Shown one piece after another: positions 8,395 through 15,706 of a stretch of DNA of 40,100 nt (positions within the stretch are counted from its first letter, which is position 1; every line of letters starts with the position of its first letter). Under the pieces are notes generated by a model that did not search any database, was not told the DNA's origin, and worked only from the letters and a program-made list of their open reading frames with translations. The DNA comes from Thermodesulfobium sp. 4217-1. Its GTDB lineage: Bacteria; Thermodesulfobiota; Thermodesulfobiia; Thermodesulfobiales; Thermodesulfobiaceae. The translations under genes were made by a program, and so were the position numbers. The stretch is taken from assembly GCF_039822205.1 (NCBI RefSeq), contig NZ_JBAGBW010000019.1:1-40100 (forward strand). Reading direction: 5' to 3'.

Positions 8395-9489
8395 ATGAGA
8401 CTTTTTGAATATCAGGCTAAAAGTATATTGGGTCAATTTGTAAACGTTCCAAAAGGCGTACTTGTTGACAAAGAAAATATGAACCAAATGATCCCAAAGC
8501 TAAGTCTGCCATGTGTGCTAAAGGCACAGGTGAAGGTTGGAGGCAGAGGAAAGGCTGGGGGAGTCCTAAAAGTAAAGGACTCAAAGGATCTGAAGAGCAA
8601 TTTTGAAAAGCTCTTTTCTATGGAGATCAAAGGAGAAAAAGTAGAAAAGGTTCTCGTAGAAGAGCTTATAGATATAGAAAGAGAGCTGTATTTCAGCGTA
8701 ATTTTTTATAGGCCTTCCAGGAGGTTTATGCTCGTTTTTTGTGAAGATGGCGGAGTCGACATAGAACAGCTTGCCGAAACAAAACCTGATGCCATTACTA
8801 AGGTAAAGGTTGACCCGATTATAGGCATAAAGGACTTTATGCTAAGGAATCTAATAAAGGATTTTGAGTTATATAGCGTATTAAATAAATTTGTAAAAGA
8901 GGCATACAAAATCTTTGTTGAAAAAGATCTTGTAATGCTTGAAATAAATCCGCTCGTCATTACAAAAAATAAAGAAGTGGTGTGCGCGGATGCCAAAGTA
9001 GAATTTGACGACAATGCAATGTATAAGCACCCTGAATTTGAGGCCTTCCTTGAAAAGTCCGAAATAGAGGCGAAGAAATTGGGCTTTTCATATGTGTCAT
9101 TGGATGGAGATATAGGAATTTTAGGAAATGGAGCAGGGTTGGTGCTCGCCACTATCGACTCTGTAACCAGAGCGGGCGGAAAGTGTGCCAATTTCTTGGA
9201 CATTGGCGGCGGTGCAAAGTCTGAAAGGGTGAAAAGCGCGCTAAAGTTTTTAGTAGAACAAAAGAAATTAAAGGGTATTCTGATAAACGTATTTGGCGGG
9301 ATTACGAGGGCTGATGAGGTAGCAAAGGGTCTGCTGGAATTCGAAGAAGAGTACAAATTGAATCTTCCAGTAGTAGTCAGGCTTTCTGGGACCAAGGCTG
9401 ACGAGGGATTAGAGCTGCTTCATGGAAAATATGAGATAGTATCATCTCTAAGAGATGGCGCAAAAAAGATAGTCGACTTGGCTAAATAA
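8395..9489 (+). CDS. sucC: Succinyl-CoA synthetase, beta subunit
   Basis: This ATP-grasp subunit works with SucD to interconvert succinyl-CoA and succinate with substrate-level nucleotide phosphorylation. It begins with the family signature MRLFEYQAK and shows KAQVKVGGRGKAGGV (nucleotide site), EINPLV (metal site) and NVFGGITRADEVAKG. At 364 residues it is about 20 shorter than the usual 385-390; the loss appears spread over the middle of the protein, and the catalytic regions are intact. It follows korC closely, so succinyl-CoA made or used by KOR is handled by the same operon. Confidence 0.93.
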   Translation: MRLFEYQAKSILGQFVNVPKGVLVDKENMNQMIPKLSLPCVLKAQVKVGGRGKAGGVLKVKDSKDLKSNFEKLFSMEIKGEKVEKVLVEELIDIERELYFSVIFYRPSRRFMLVFCEDGGVDIEQLAETKPDAITKVKVDPIIGIKDFMLRNLIKDFELYSVLNKFVKEAYKIFVEKDLVMLEINPLVITKNKEVVCADAKVEFDDNAMYKHPEFEAFLEKSEIEAKKLGFSYVSLDGDIGILGNGAGLVLATIDSVTRAGGKCANFLDIGGGAKSERVKSALKFLVEQKKLKGILINVFGGITRADEVAKGLLEFEEEYKLNLPVVVRLSGTKADEGLELLHGKYEIVSSLRDGAKKIVDLAK

Positions 9490-9513
9490 TAAAAGGTTAT
9501 TGGAGGTGTAAAA

Positions 9514-10473
9514 TTGAGCATTCTTTTAGATAAAAGAAGTAAGATTCTTGTGCAGGGCATCACGGGGAGAGAGGGTTCTTTTCACGCAGAACAGATGTTA
9601 AATTATCCAAGCAGAGTAGTAGCTGGGGTTACTCCGAAAAAGGGAGGAACCTTATTCTTAGATAAAGTGCCAATATATAATTCAGTCGAAGAGGCAGTCA
9701 ACGAAACCGGTGCAAACGTTAGCGTGATATTTGTGCCGCCCTTTGCCTGTCAGGATGCTATATTTGAGGCTATATTTGCAAAAATAAAGCTGATAATATG
9801 TATCACAGAAGGTGTAAGCCTGCACGATATGGCAGACGTGTATAGCTTTTTAAAAACAAAAAAAGATGTAAGACTGATAGGTCCAAATTGTCCTGGGATA
9901 ATAACACCGGGCGTTTGTAAGGCTGGGATTATGCCTGCGAATGCATTTATGCCAGGTTCTGTAGGGATCATTTCAAGGTCTGGAACTCTTACTTATGAAA
10001 TTTCACATATGCTTACCTCCAATGGAATTGGCCAATCTACAGTAGTTGGGATAGGCGGAGACCCTATCATAGGCACTACATTTAAAGATGTGCTTATGCT
10101 TTTCGAAAGGGACACCCAGACAGAGATGGTGTTTCTCGTTGGAGAGATTGGCGGCACTGACGAAGAAGACGCCTGCGATTTTATCAGAGAGATGACGAAG
10201 CCTGTGGTCGCCTTTATCTCTGGCGCAAGCGCTCCTGAGGGCAAGAGAATGGGCCATGCGGGAGCAATTGTTTATGGAAAGATGGGCAGCGTCCAGAGCA
10301 AGATAGAGGCCTTCAGATCGGCAGGAGTGCTGGTAGCCGAGAGCATTGACGACCTCTTGAACATTGCAAAGAAAACCCTGGGAGTGGTAAAGACTTCAAA
10401 GGGGTCGAAGCAGCACCTATTTGAGTATTATATCTCCCAAATTGAAGGAAGCGACTTTAGCGGCAGATTTTAG
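9514..10473 (+). CDS. sucD: Succinyl-CoA synthetase, alpha subunit
   Basis: This is the CoA-binding and phosphohistidine subunit. The N-terminal Rossmann segment has GITGREGSFHAEQML, then IGPNCPGII, ISRSGTLTYE and GIGGDPIIGT. The phosphorylated histidine is His248 in RMGHAGAI. At 319 residues it is about 30 longer than usual because of a C-terminal tail after LLNIAKKTLG. The TTG start sits behind GGAGGTG. The stop overlaps the convergent hypE stop by four bases, leaving no room for a conventional terminator. Confidence 0.93.
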   Translation: MSILLDKRSKILVQGITGREGSFHAEQMLNYPSRVVAGVTPKKGGTLFLDKVPIYNSVEEAVNETGANVSVIFVPPFACQDAIFEAIFAKIKLIICITEGVSLHDMADVYSFLKTKKDVRLIGPNCPGIITPGVCKAGIMPANAFMPGSVGIISRSGTLTYEISHMLTSNGIGQSTVVGIGGDPIIGTTFKDVLMLFERDTQTEMVFLVGEIGGTDEEDACDFIREMTKPVVAFISGASAPEGKRMGHAGAIVYGKMGSVQSKIEAFRSAGVLVAESIDDLLNIAKKTLGVVKTSKGSKQHLFEYYISQIEGSDFSGRF

Positions 10474-11480
10474 CATATTCTTGGTAGGTTTTCACCTATT
10501 GGCATATCTAAAAATCTCTTGCCGCCTATCTTTGTATTTAGAATGACTCTTCCTGGCACCTGGGAGCTGGCACGACCTATTATCATGGCATCTTTCCCAA
10601 GGGGATGGACTCTTAGCATGTCTAATAAATCTTGCGCAACGTTTGGGGCGCATGCGATGAGCATCTTTCCTTCACAGGTCATAGTAAAGGGATCGAGCCC
10701 CAAGGGATCAAGGAGTCCAAATATTTCATCTTTTATTGGAACGTTTGCCTCGTCTATTTCAATGCATATTTTTGAGGATGAGGCAAATTCATTTAGAACC
10801 GTAGAGAGACCGCCTCTTGTGGGGTCTCTCATTGCGTGTATATCGTTTTGAAATCTTTCTACTGCTGGCAAAATAAGCTTATCAAGACAGGCGCAATCAC
10901 TTTCTATATTCGACTTTAGTGGGAATTCTTCTCTAGCCAGCAAAATCGCACAGCCGTGATCGGCAATGGTTCCAGTGATTATAAGAACGTCATCTTCTCT
11001 GATGTTTCTTGAATTGATATTTAACTCTGTTTTTTTCTGACCCACTCCTGCTACGCTAAGATATACGCCGTCGCCTTGTCCCTTTGGGACTACCTTAGTA
11101 TCTCCTGCGACGACCTTTATATTACATTCATCTGCGGCTCTTTTTATTTCATCTGAAAGCTTTTTTACTGTGCTAATTTCCACGCCCTCTTCTATTATCC
11201 AGCCAAGTGTCAGGTAAAGGGGTTTGGAGCCCATAGCAATAAGGTCGTTTACCGTTCCGTATATAGCAAGCAGTGATAGATTCCCCCCAGGGAAGAAAAT
11301 AGGATTTACCAGGTGAACGTCTGTACATAAGGTAAGCTCGTTTTCCTTTCCTGAAAAATCTAAAACTGCCGCATCGTCAAATTTTAATGGCTTTTCAAGA
11401 TAAACCGAGAAAACATTTTCAATTAATTCTGAAGTGAGCCTGCCTCCCGCTCCATGTGCAAGAGTTATTATATCTGACAT
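10470..11480 (-). CDS. hypE: [NiFe] hydrogenase maturation protein HypE
   Basis: HypE is an AIR-synthase-fold ATPase that dehydrates a carbamoylated C-terminal cysteine to thiocyanate, giving the cyanide ligands of the hydrogenase iron. The 336-residue protein begins with LAHGAGGR and has GTVNDLIAMG, VVAGDTKVV and MRDPTRGGLST. It ends in the diagnostic PRIC with Cys336 as the last residue. It is the third gene of a hypC-hypD-hypE unit, 47 bases after hypD. No hypA, hypB or hypF lies in the window. Confidence 0.96.
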   Translation of the reverse strand: MSDIITLAHGAGGRLTSELIENVFSVYLEKPLKFDDAAVLDFSGKENELTLCTDVHLVNPIFFPGGNLSLLAIYGTVNDLIAMGSKPLYLTLGWIIEEGVEISTVKKLSDEIKRAADECNIKVVAGDTKVVPKGQGDGVYLSVAGVGQKKTELNINSRNIREDDVLIITGTIADHGCAILLAREEFPLKSNIESDCACLDKLILPAVERFQNDIHAMRDPTRGGLSTVLNEFASSSKICIEIDEANVPIKDEIFGLLDPLGLDPFTMTCEGKMLIACAPNVAQDLLDMLRVHPLGKDAMIIGRASSQVPGRVILNTKIGGKRFLDMPIGENLPRIC

Positions 11481-11527
11481 TAAATTCCTCCTAATTAAGG
11501 TGTATTGTTATGATGAGTATTCTAAGT

Positions 11528-12607
11528 TTACATTTTTCCATACTTGTAGTGAGCTGCGCACGAGCCTTCACTAGAAACCATACATGGGCCTACTGGCTTT
11601 ATAGGGGTGCAGGCTTTACCAAAAAGCGGGCACTGATATGGCTCTATCAATCCCTGTAAAACCTCTCCGCATTTGCAGCCTGGGGGATCCACGCTTTTCT
11701 TGCTTTTGAGATTAAATTTTGTTTTGGCACAAAATCTTTTATATTCATCCCTGAACCCAAGACCGCTCTCTGGTATGGTTCCCATGCCTCTCCACTCGGC
11801 GTCTTCGGCGGCAAACACTTCATTTATGAACTTCAAGGCATTTGGATTTCCTTCATCCCTGACAGCTCTACTGTAGTTGTTTATCACGCTCGGCTGATTG
11901 GCCTGTTTCATTTTTAAAAGCTCTAAGATAGCAGACAGTATATCTACCGGTTCAAAGCCAGCAATTACTCCGCCCTTATTAAATTTTCTAAGAACATCTC
12001 TATAAGGTTCTATACCTATCACGGTGCTTACGTGACCAGGATAAATAAAGCCGTCAATTTTTGGGTTGGTGGATAAAAGTGCGTTTAGAGCGGGAGGGAC
12101 AATTTTGTGAAATGAAAGAACGCTGAAATTATCGATATTTTGCTCTTTTGCCTTCTTTACTGTAGCTGCTACTGTGGGCGCTGTGGTTTCAAAACCTATT
12201 CCAAGAAATATAACCTGAATTTCTGGATGTTCAGCAGCACATTTTAAGGCATCAAGAGGCCCATAAATAATCTCAATGTGCTTGCCCTCAGACCTTGCCT
12301 GGGCTAAATTTGATTTTGAGCCTGGCACCTTGAGCATATCGCCAAAAGTTGTAATACATATATTTGGAATTGAAGCGGCCTCCACTGCAAGATCGCAATC
12401 TCCTTGTGATGTCACACAGACAGGACATCCTGGCCCTGAAATGTGCTTTATATTTTTCGGGAGAAGGGATCGAACGCCCGATCTGAGGATACTTACCGTA
12501 TGGGTTCCGCAGACCTCCATAAATGTATATGGCAAATCATATTCTTTTATCTGTGCAAGTATTTTTTGGGATAATTGCGGTGATTTAAATTCTTCAAGCC
12601 AATTCAA
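11528..12607 (-). CDS. hypD: [NiFe] hydrogenase maturation protein HypD
   Basis: HypD is the Fe-S scaffold on which the Fe(CN)2CO unit of [NiFe] hydrogenases is assembled with HypC. Conserved residues are visible: MEVCGTHT (Cys33, His35), GPGCPVCVT (Cys61 and Cys64) and a C-terminal cluster-binding region with cysteines in GCKCG, QCPLFG, ACTPIKP and GPCMVSSEG. The length of 359 is normal. It overlaps the end of hypC by 14 bases, which suggests coupled translation of the two partner proteins. Confidence 0.96.
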   Translation of the reverse strand: MNWLEEFKSPQLSQKILAQIKEYDLPYTFMEVCGTHTVSILRSGVRSLLPKNIKHISGPGCPVCVTSQGDCDLAVEAASIPNICITTFGDMLKVPGSKSNLAQARSEGKHIEIIYGPLDALKCAAEHPEIQVIFLGIGFETTAPTVAATVKKAKEQNIDNFSVLSFHKIVPPALNALLSTNPKIDGFIYPGHVSTVIGIEPYRDVLRKFNKGGVIAGFEPVDILSAILELLKMKQANQPSVINNYSRAVRDEGNPNALKFINEVFAAEDAEWRGMGTIPESGLGFRDEYKRFCAKTKFNLKSKKSVDPPGCKCGEVLQGLIEPYQCPLFGKACTPIKPVGPCMVSSEGSCAAHYKYGKM

Positions 12608-12863
12608 TGCTTTTTTCCTCGACTAGTTTTGGCTCTGTTTTATCAAAGGAAAGGTCTTCGAGCTCTTTCCACAATTTAAGGGCTTCGAGAGCTGACTCTT
12701 CATCAAGGACATCCATAGCAAAACCTGCATGCACCAGGATATAATCACCTACTTTCACCCCTGGCAAAAATGCTGTGCAAGCACGCGTTTCTGTCCCCAT
12801 ATAGTCTGCTGTAGCCATATCATTTTCTATCGACGTAACCTTCATAGGCACTGCTAAACACAT
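12594..12863 (-). CDS. hypC: [NiFe] hydrogenase maturation chaperone HypC
   Basis: This 89-residue OB-fold chaperone begins with the invariant MCLAVP, whose Cys2 carries the iron unit, and has GDYILVHAGFAM. It is preceded by a strong GGAGG site and opens the hypCDE operon, divergent from the aminotransferase gene. The C-terminal tail after residue 75 is variable in the family. Its presence implies a functional [NiFe] hydrogenase encoded elsewhere, because the hydrogenase-like complex in this window lacks the metal ligands. Confidence 0.94.
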   Translation of the reverse strand: MCLAVPMKVTSIENDMATADYMGTETRACTAFLPGVKVGDYILVHAGFAMDVLDEESALEALKLWKELEDLSFDKTEPKLVEEKSIELA

Positions 12864-12931
12864 AATACCCTCCTATTTATTGCTATACTTGATGATATTT
12901 ATTTTACTACATATTCACAATATCAAAGAAA

Positions 12932-12960
12932 TTAGACTATATCTGACTTTATTGTATAAT
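12932..12960 (+). promoter_or_regulatory. Promoter-like sequence for the acetylornithine aminotransferase gene
   Basis: A perfect TATAAT at 12955-12960 lies 31 bases before the ATG. The hexamer 17 bases upstream of it (TTAGAC) is a poor -35 match. The call rests on the -10 box and on position. Confidence 0.45.
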
Positions 12961-12991
12961 TATTAAGATAAATAGCGCAAAGGAGTGTATT

Positions 12992-14182
12992 ATGAAAGCT
13001 AATGAGTGGATGGAATTGGAACATAATGTTCATTTTCAAACTTACAAGAGATATCCTGTAGTCTTAGCCAGCGGCGATGGAGTGTACTTAAAAGATATTG
13101 AGGACAGGAAATATATGGATTTTATAGGCGGAATATCTGTATGTTCACTTGGACACTCTCATCCAGAGATTGCAGAGGTTCTCCATAAGCAAGCTCATAC
13201 TTTGATTCATGCGAGCAACCTTTTCTATCATCCAAATCAGATCCTGCTTGCAAAGAAATTGGTAGACCTATCTGGTCTGGGCAAGGTATTTTTCTGTAAT
13301 TCTGGAGCAGAGGCGAATGAGGGCGCATTGAAACTGGCAAGGGCATATCATTTTTCTAAGGGCAATCCTGACAGAAATAAATTTCTTGCATTTGAAGGAG
13401 CATTTCACGGTAGAACTTTTGGAGCTCTTTCTGTAACTGGTCAGAAGAAATATCAAGAACCGTTTAAGCCTCTTGTACCTGGTGTAGTTTTCGGTCCTAT
13501 GGACGATCTTGATAAGTTCTTAAAGATTTTAGAGAAGGAGAAGAATCTGGCTGCAGTAATAATAGAAACGATGCCTGTAGAGGGTATGGGAGTTTTCGTA
13601 CTGCCAAAAAAATTCGTGAAAAGAGTCAGAGAAATATGCGATCAAAATGACACCTTGCTGATTTTAGATGAAGTGCAGGCAGGAATGGCCAGAACTGGCA
13701 AGATGTTTTGCTATGAGCACTATGACGTTACCCCTGACATAGTCAGCCTTGCAAAGGGATTGGGTACGGGCGTTCCTATTGGAGCGATGCTTGCAAAGGA
13801 CAGTGTGGCATCTTACTTGAAATTTGGACACCATGCCACTACATTTGGGGGCTCTCCACTAATTTGTTCTGTGGCGCTAAAGGTCTTAGAAATAATGGAA
13901 AGAGACAATATAGTAGAGCACGTTAGCAAGCTGGGCAAGTTGGCAGATGACGTTTTCGACAAGTGGATGAAGGAAGGCTTGCTAAAAGATTATAGGGGCA
14001 TGGGACTTCTTTGGGGGATTGATCCAGTAAAGAAAACTGATGATGTTTTCGCCAAGGCAGTGGAATTGGGCCTTTTCGTAAATATGCTTGGGGCAAATAC
14101 CTTGAGAATCGCACCTCCTCTAATTATTTCTAATGAAGAGCTTGAAAAGGGCTTAAATATACTGGAGAAAGCTTTAAAGTAA
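12992..14182 (+). CDS. argD: Class III aminotransferase, acetylornithine aminotransferase type
   Basis: This pyridoxal-phosphate enzyme probably transfers an amino group between N-acetylornithine (or succinyl-diaminopimelate) and 2-oxoglutarate. The 396-residue sequence has the ArgD hallmarks: DFIGGISVCSLGHSHP, FCNSGAEANEGALKLAR, FHGRTFGALS, LILDEVQAGMARTG and the PLP lysine Lys255 in LAKGLGTGVPIGA, ending with LRIAPPL. An AAAGGAG site precedes the ATG. No other arginine genes are adjacent, so a broader class III role such as GABA or ornithine transamination is possible. Confidence 0.88.
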   Translation: MKANEWMELEHNVHFQTYKRYPVVLASGDGVYLKDIEDRKYMDFIGGISVCSLGHSHPEIAEVLHKQAHTLIHASNLFYHPNQILLAKKLVDLSGLGKVFFCNSGAEANEGALKLARAYHFSKGNPDRNKFLAFEGAFHGRTFGALSVTGQKKYQEPFKPLVPGVVFGPMDDLDKFLKILEKEKNLAAVIIETMPVEGMGVFVLPKKFVKRVREICDQNDTLLILDEVQAGMARTGKMFCYEHYDVTPDIVSLAKGLGTGVPIGAMLAKDSVASYLKFGHHATTFGGSPLICSVALKVLEIMERDNIVEHVSKLGKLADDVFDKWMKEGLLKDYRGMGLLWGIDPVKKTDDVFAKAVELGLFVNMLGANTLRIAPPLIISNEELEKGLNILEKALK

Positions 14183-14216
14183 GAAGTAAAAGTTTTTTTC
14201 GATGTGAAAATCTAAG

Positions 14217-14253
14217 CACACCCTCAAAGTTGTTTTGAGGGTGTGTATTTTTT
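14217..14253. terminator. Rho-independent terminator shared by two convergent aminotransferase genes
   Basis: A perfect 12-base-pair stem (14217-14228 with 14234-14245) around a five-base loop is followed by TATTTTTT on the plus strand. It sits about 35 bases after argD and just past the stop of the convergent gene, so it probably serves both. Confidence 0.92.
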
Positions 14254-14255
14254 AG

Positions 14256-15425
14256 TTAGAAAATTTCTGACAAGCGCTTTATGCCTACTTCGATCATATC
14301 ATTTTGTGCATTGGAGAAGTTCAGCCTCATCGTGCTTTCTCCTCCGCCATTGGCGTAAAAACAAAATCCCGGTACGTATGCTACATTTTTTTCAATAGCC
14401 TTGTTAAACAATTCTTTTGTATTATACTTATCCTGCAACTGTACCCAGATAAATAGTCCGCCCTCTGGCTTGGTCCAATCAGATCCTGATGGAAAATATT
14501 TTTCAATAGAATCTAACATCAATTTGCATCTCTCTCCGTAAATCTTTTTTATCTTTGGCAGTTGAGTTTCGAGTATGTTGTTCTTGCAAAGCTCATTTAC
14601 TACCATGTGAATAAATGGACTGGAGCAAAGATCTGCTCCTTGCTTTGCCTCCACTAACTTTATCATTATATTATCTGGTGCTACTATCCAACCAATTCTT
14701 ACGCCAGGGGATAGGATTTTCGAAAAAGTGCCCAGATATATGACGTTATCGTTTACATCTAACGCTTTTATCGGGCTAAGGCTCTCTCCTGTGTATCTGA
14801 GATCGCCGTAAGGATCGTCTTCTATTATCAACGAACCTGTTTTGTTCGCAATCTCTATTACCTTTTTCCTTCTTTCGAGAGACATCGTTATCCCTGCTGG
14901 GTTATGAAAGTTTGGTAAAAGATAGATAAACTTAGGATTATATTTTTTTATTTTCTCTTCTAGTAAATCTGTTACAGTGCCGTTTTTGTCTATTGGAATA
15001 GTTGCGAATTTGGTTTCGTAAGCCGTAAATGCTTGTATAGCACCAAGATATGATGGCTCTTCCAGGAGTATGTAGTCGTCAGGGTCACACATGATCTTCG
15101 CTATAAGATCAAGGGCTTGTTGGGACCCGTTTGTAAGAAGAATATTTTTTGCGCTGCACTTTATGCCCTTTTTTGAAAGATATGATGCGATAAATTCTCG
15201 TAAAGGCGGATACCCCTCAGTAATAGTATATTGGAGAGCCTGTGTGCCACTATCTCTAAGAACCTTGTCTGATGCCTCTTTAAATTCATTGACTGGAAAT
15301 GTTTCTGGACCCGGCAAGCCACCTGCAAAGGATATCATTTCCTTTTTGGCGGTAAGCTTCAAGAGCTCTCTTATGACAGAGCTTTCTAACAAATTTGTTC
15401 TTTTTGCCATTCGTTCAGCCCACAT
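14256..15425 (-). CDS. Class I PLP aminotransferase, LysN/2-aminoadipate type
   Basis: This 389-residue fold-type I aminotransferase resembles Thermus LysN and the aminotransferase domain of MocR proteins, but lacks their DNA-binding domain. Visible landmarks are ISFAGGLPGPETFP at 31-44, NFHNPAG with Asn175, EDDPYGDLRY (PLP-contacting Asp and Tyr), the PLP lysine Lys236 in GTFSKILSPGVRIGW and MRLNFS near the C terminus. Substrates in this group are 2-aminoadipate, aromatic or branched-chain amino acids with 2-oxoglutarate as acceptor; the specific one is not readable. The ATG at 15425 has a GGAGG site seven bases upstream. Upstream lies the long regulatory region of the divergent ribonucleotide reductase locus. 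Confidence 0.88.
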   Translation of the reverse strand: MWAERMAKRTNLLESSVIRELLKLTAKKEMISFAGGLPGPETFPVNEFKEASDKVLRDSGTQALQYTITEGYPPLREFIASYLSKKGIKCSAKNILLTNGSQQALDLIAKIMCDPDDYILLEEPSYLGAIQAFTAYETKFATIPIDKNGTVTDLLEEKIKKYNPKFIYLLPNFHNPAGITMSLERRKKVIEIANKTGSLIIEDDPYGDLRYTGESLSPIKALDVNDNVIYLGTFSKILSPGVRIGWIVAPDNIMIKLVEAKQGADLCSSPFIHMVVNELCKNNILETQLPKIKKIYGERCKLMLDSIEKYFPSGSDWTKPEGGLFIWVQLQDKYNTKELFNKAIEKNVAYVPGFCFYANGGGESTMRLNFSNAQNDMIEVGIKRLSEIF

Positions 15426-15617
15426 TTAAAAACCTCCACTTATTTATTTGGTATTTCTCTAAACCCAATTTAATAGTTAAATCAACATGCTTATAACCTT
15501 ATTATATTAGAAATTTTAGAAAAAGTGAATTTTTTGTAATCTATATAATTTATTGTAATAATTGATATAAGCATCTCTTATGTAATAATTTTGGCCAAAA
15601 CGAAAAATTTATTGTAA

Positions 15618-15629
15618 ACTATATATAGT
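15618..15629. promoter_or_regulatory. NrdR box 1
   Basis: The perfect 12-base palindrome ACTATATATAGT matches the core of the NrdR operator consensus. It lies 89 bases before the nrdD start and 29 bases (centre to centre) from a second copy, close to the roughly three-helical-turn spacing known for paired NrdR boxes. The remaining upstream DNA (15426-15617) is AT-rich. It contains two copies of AATTTATTGTA and a TTTTGGCCAAAA palindrome of unknown role. Confidence 0.8.
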
Positions 15630-15641
15630 AATTTTGAAGTA

Positions 15642-15663
15642 AATAAACTATATATAGTTTATT
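15642..15663. promoter_or_regulatory. NrdR box 2, overlapping the promoter
   Basis: This is a perfect 22-base palindrome centred on ACTATATATAGT (15647-15658) and extended by AATAA/TTATT arms. It covers the -35 position of the TATAAT at 15677-15682, so a bound zinc-ribbon regulator would block RNA polymerase. Together with box 1 it forms the classical two-box NrdR operator. Confidence 0.85.
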
Positions 15664-15676
15664 GTTTCTCTAATTA

Positions 15677-15682
15677 TATAAT
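15677..15682 (+). promoter_or_regulatory. -10 element of the nrdD-nrdG operon
   Basis: A perfect TATAAT lies 25 bases before the nrdD ATG. Its -35 region lies inside NrdR box 2 and has no consensus hexamer. The predicted leader is about 18 bases and carries the AAGAAGGGG ribosome site. Confidence 0.6.
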
Positions 15683-15706
15683 TTTTAAGGAAGAAGGGGT
15701 AGGAAG

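Noticed and set aside
8706-9395. 229-residue open frame on the minus strand opposite sucC
   Set aside because: It is antisense to a well-supported gene, has the serine/phenylalanine-rich composition of a mirror frame, and has no recognisable domain.
382-10473. Claiming the reductive TCA cycle as the carbon-fixation pathway
   Set aside because: The citrate-cleaving enzyme, fumarase and fumarate reductase are not in the window, and the enzymes present work in either direction.
15589-15600. Palindrome TTTTGGCCAAAA upstream of nrdD
   Set aside because: It is perfect but short, does not match the NrdR box, and lies far from the -10 box; no function can be assigned.
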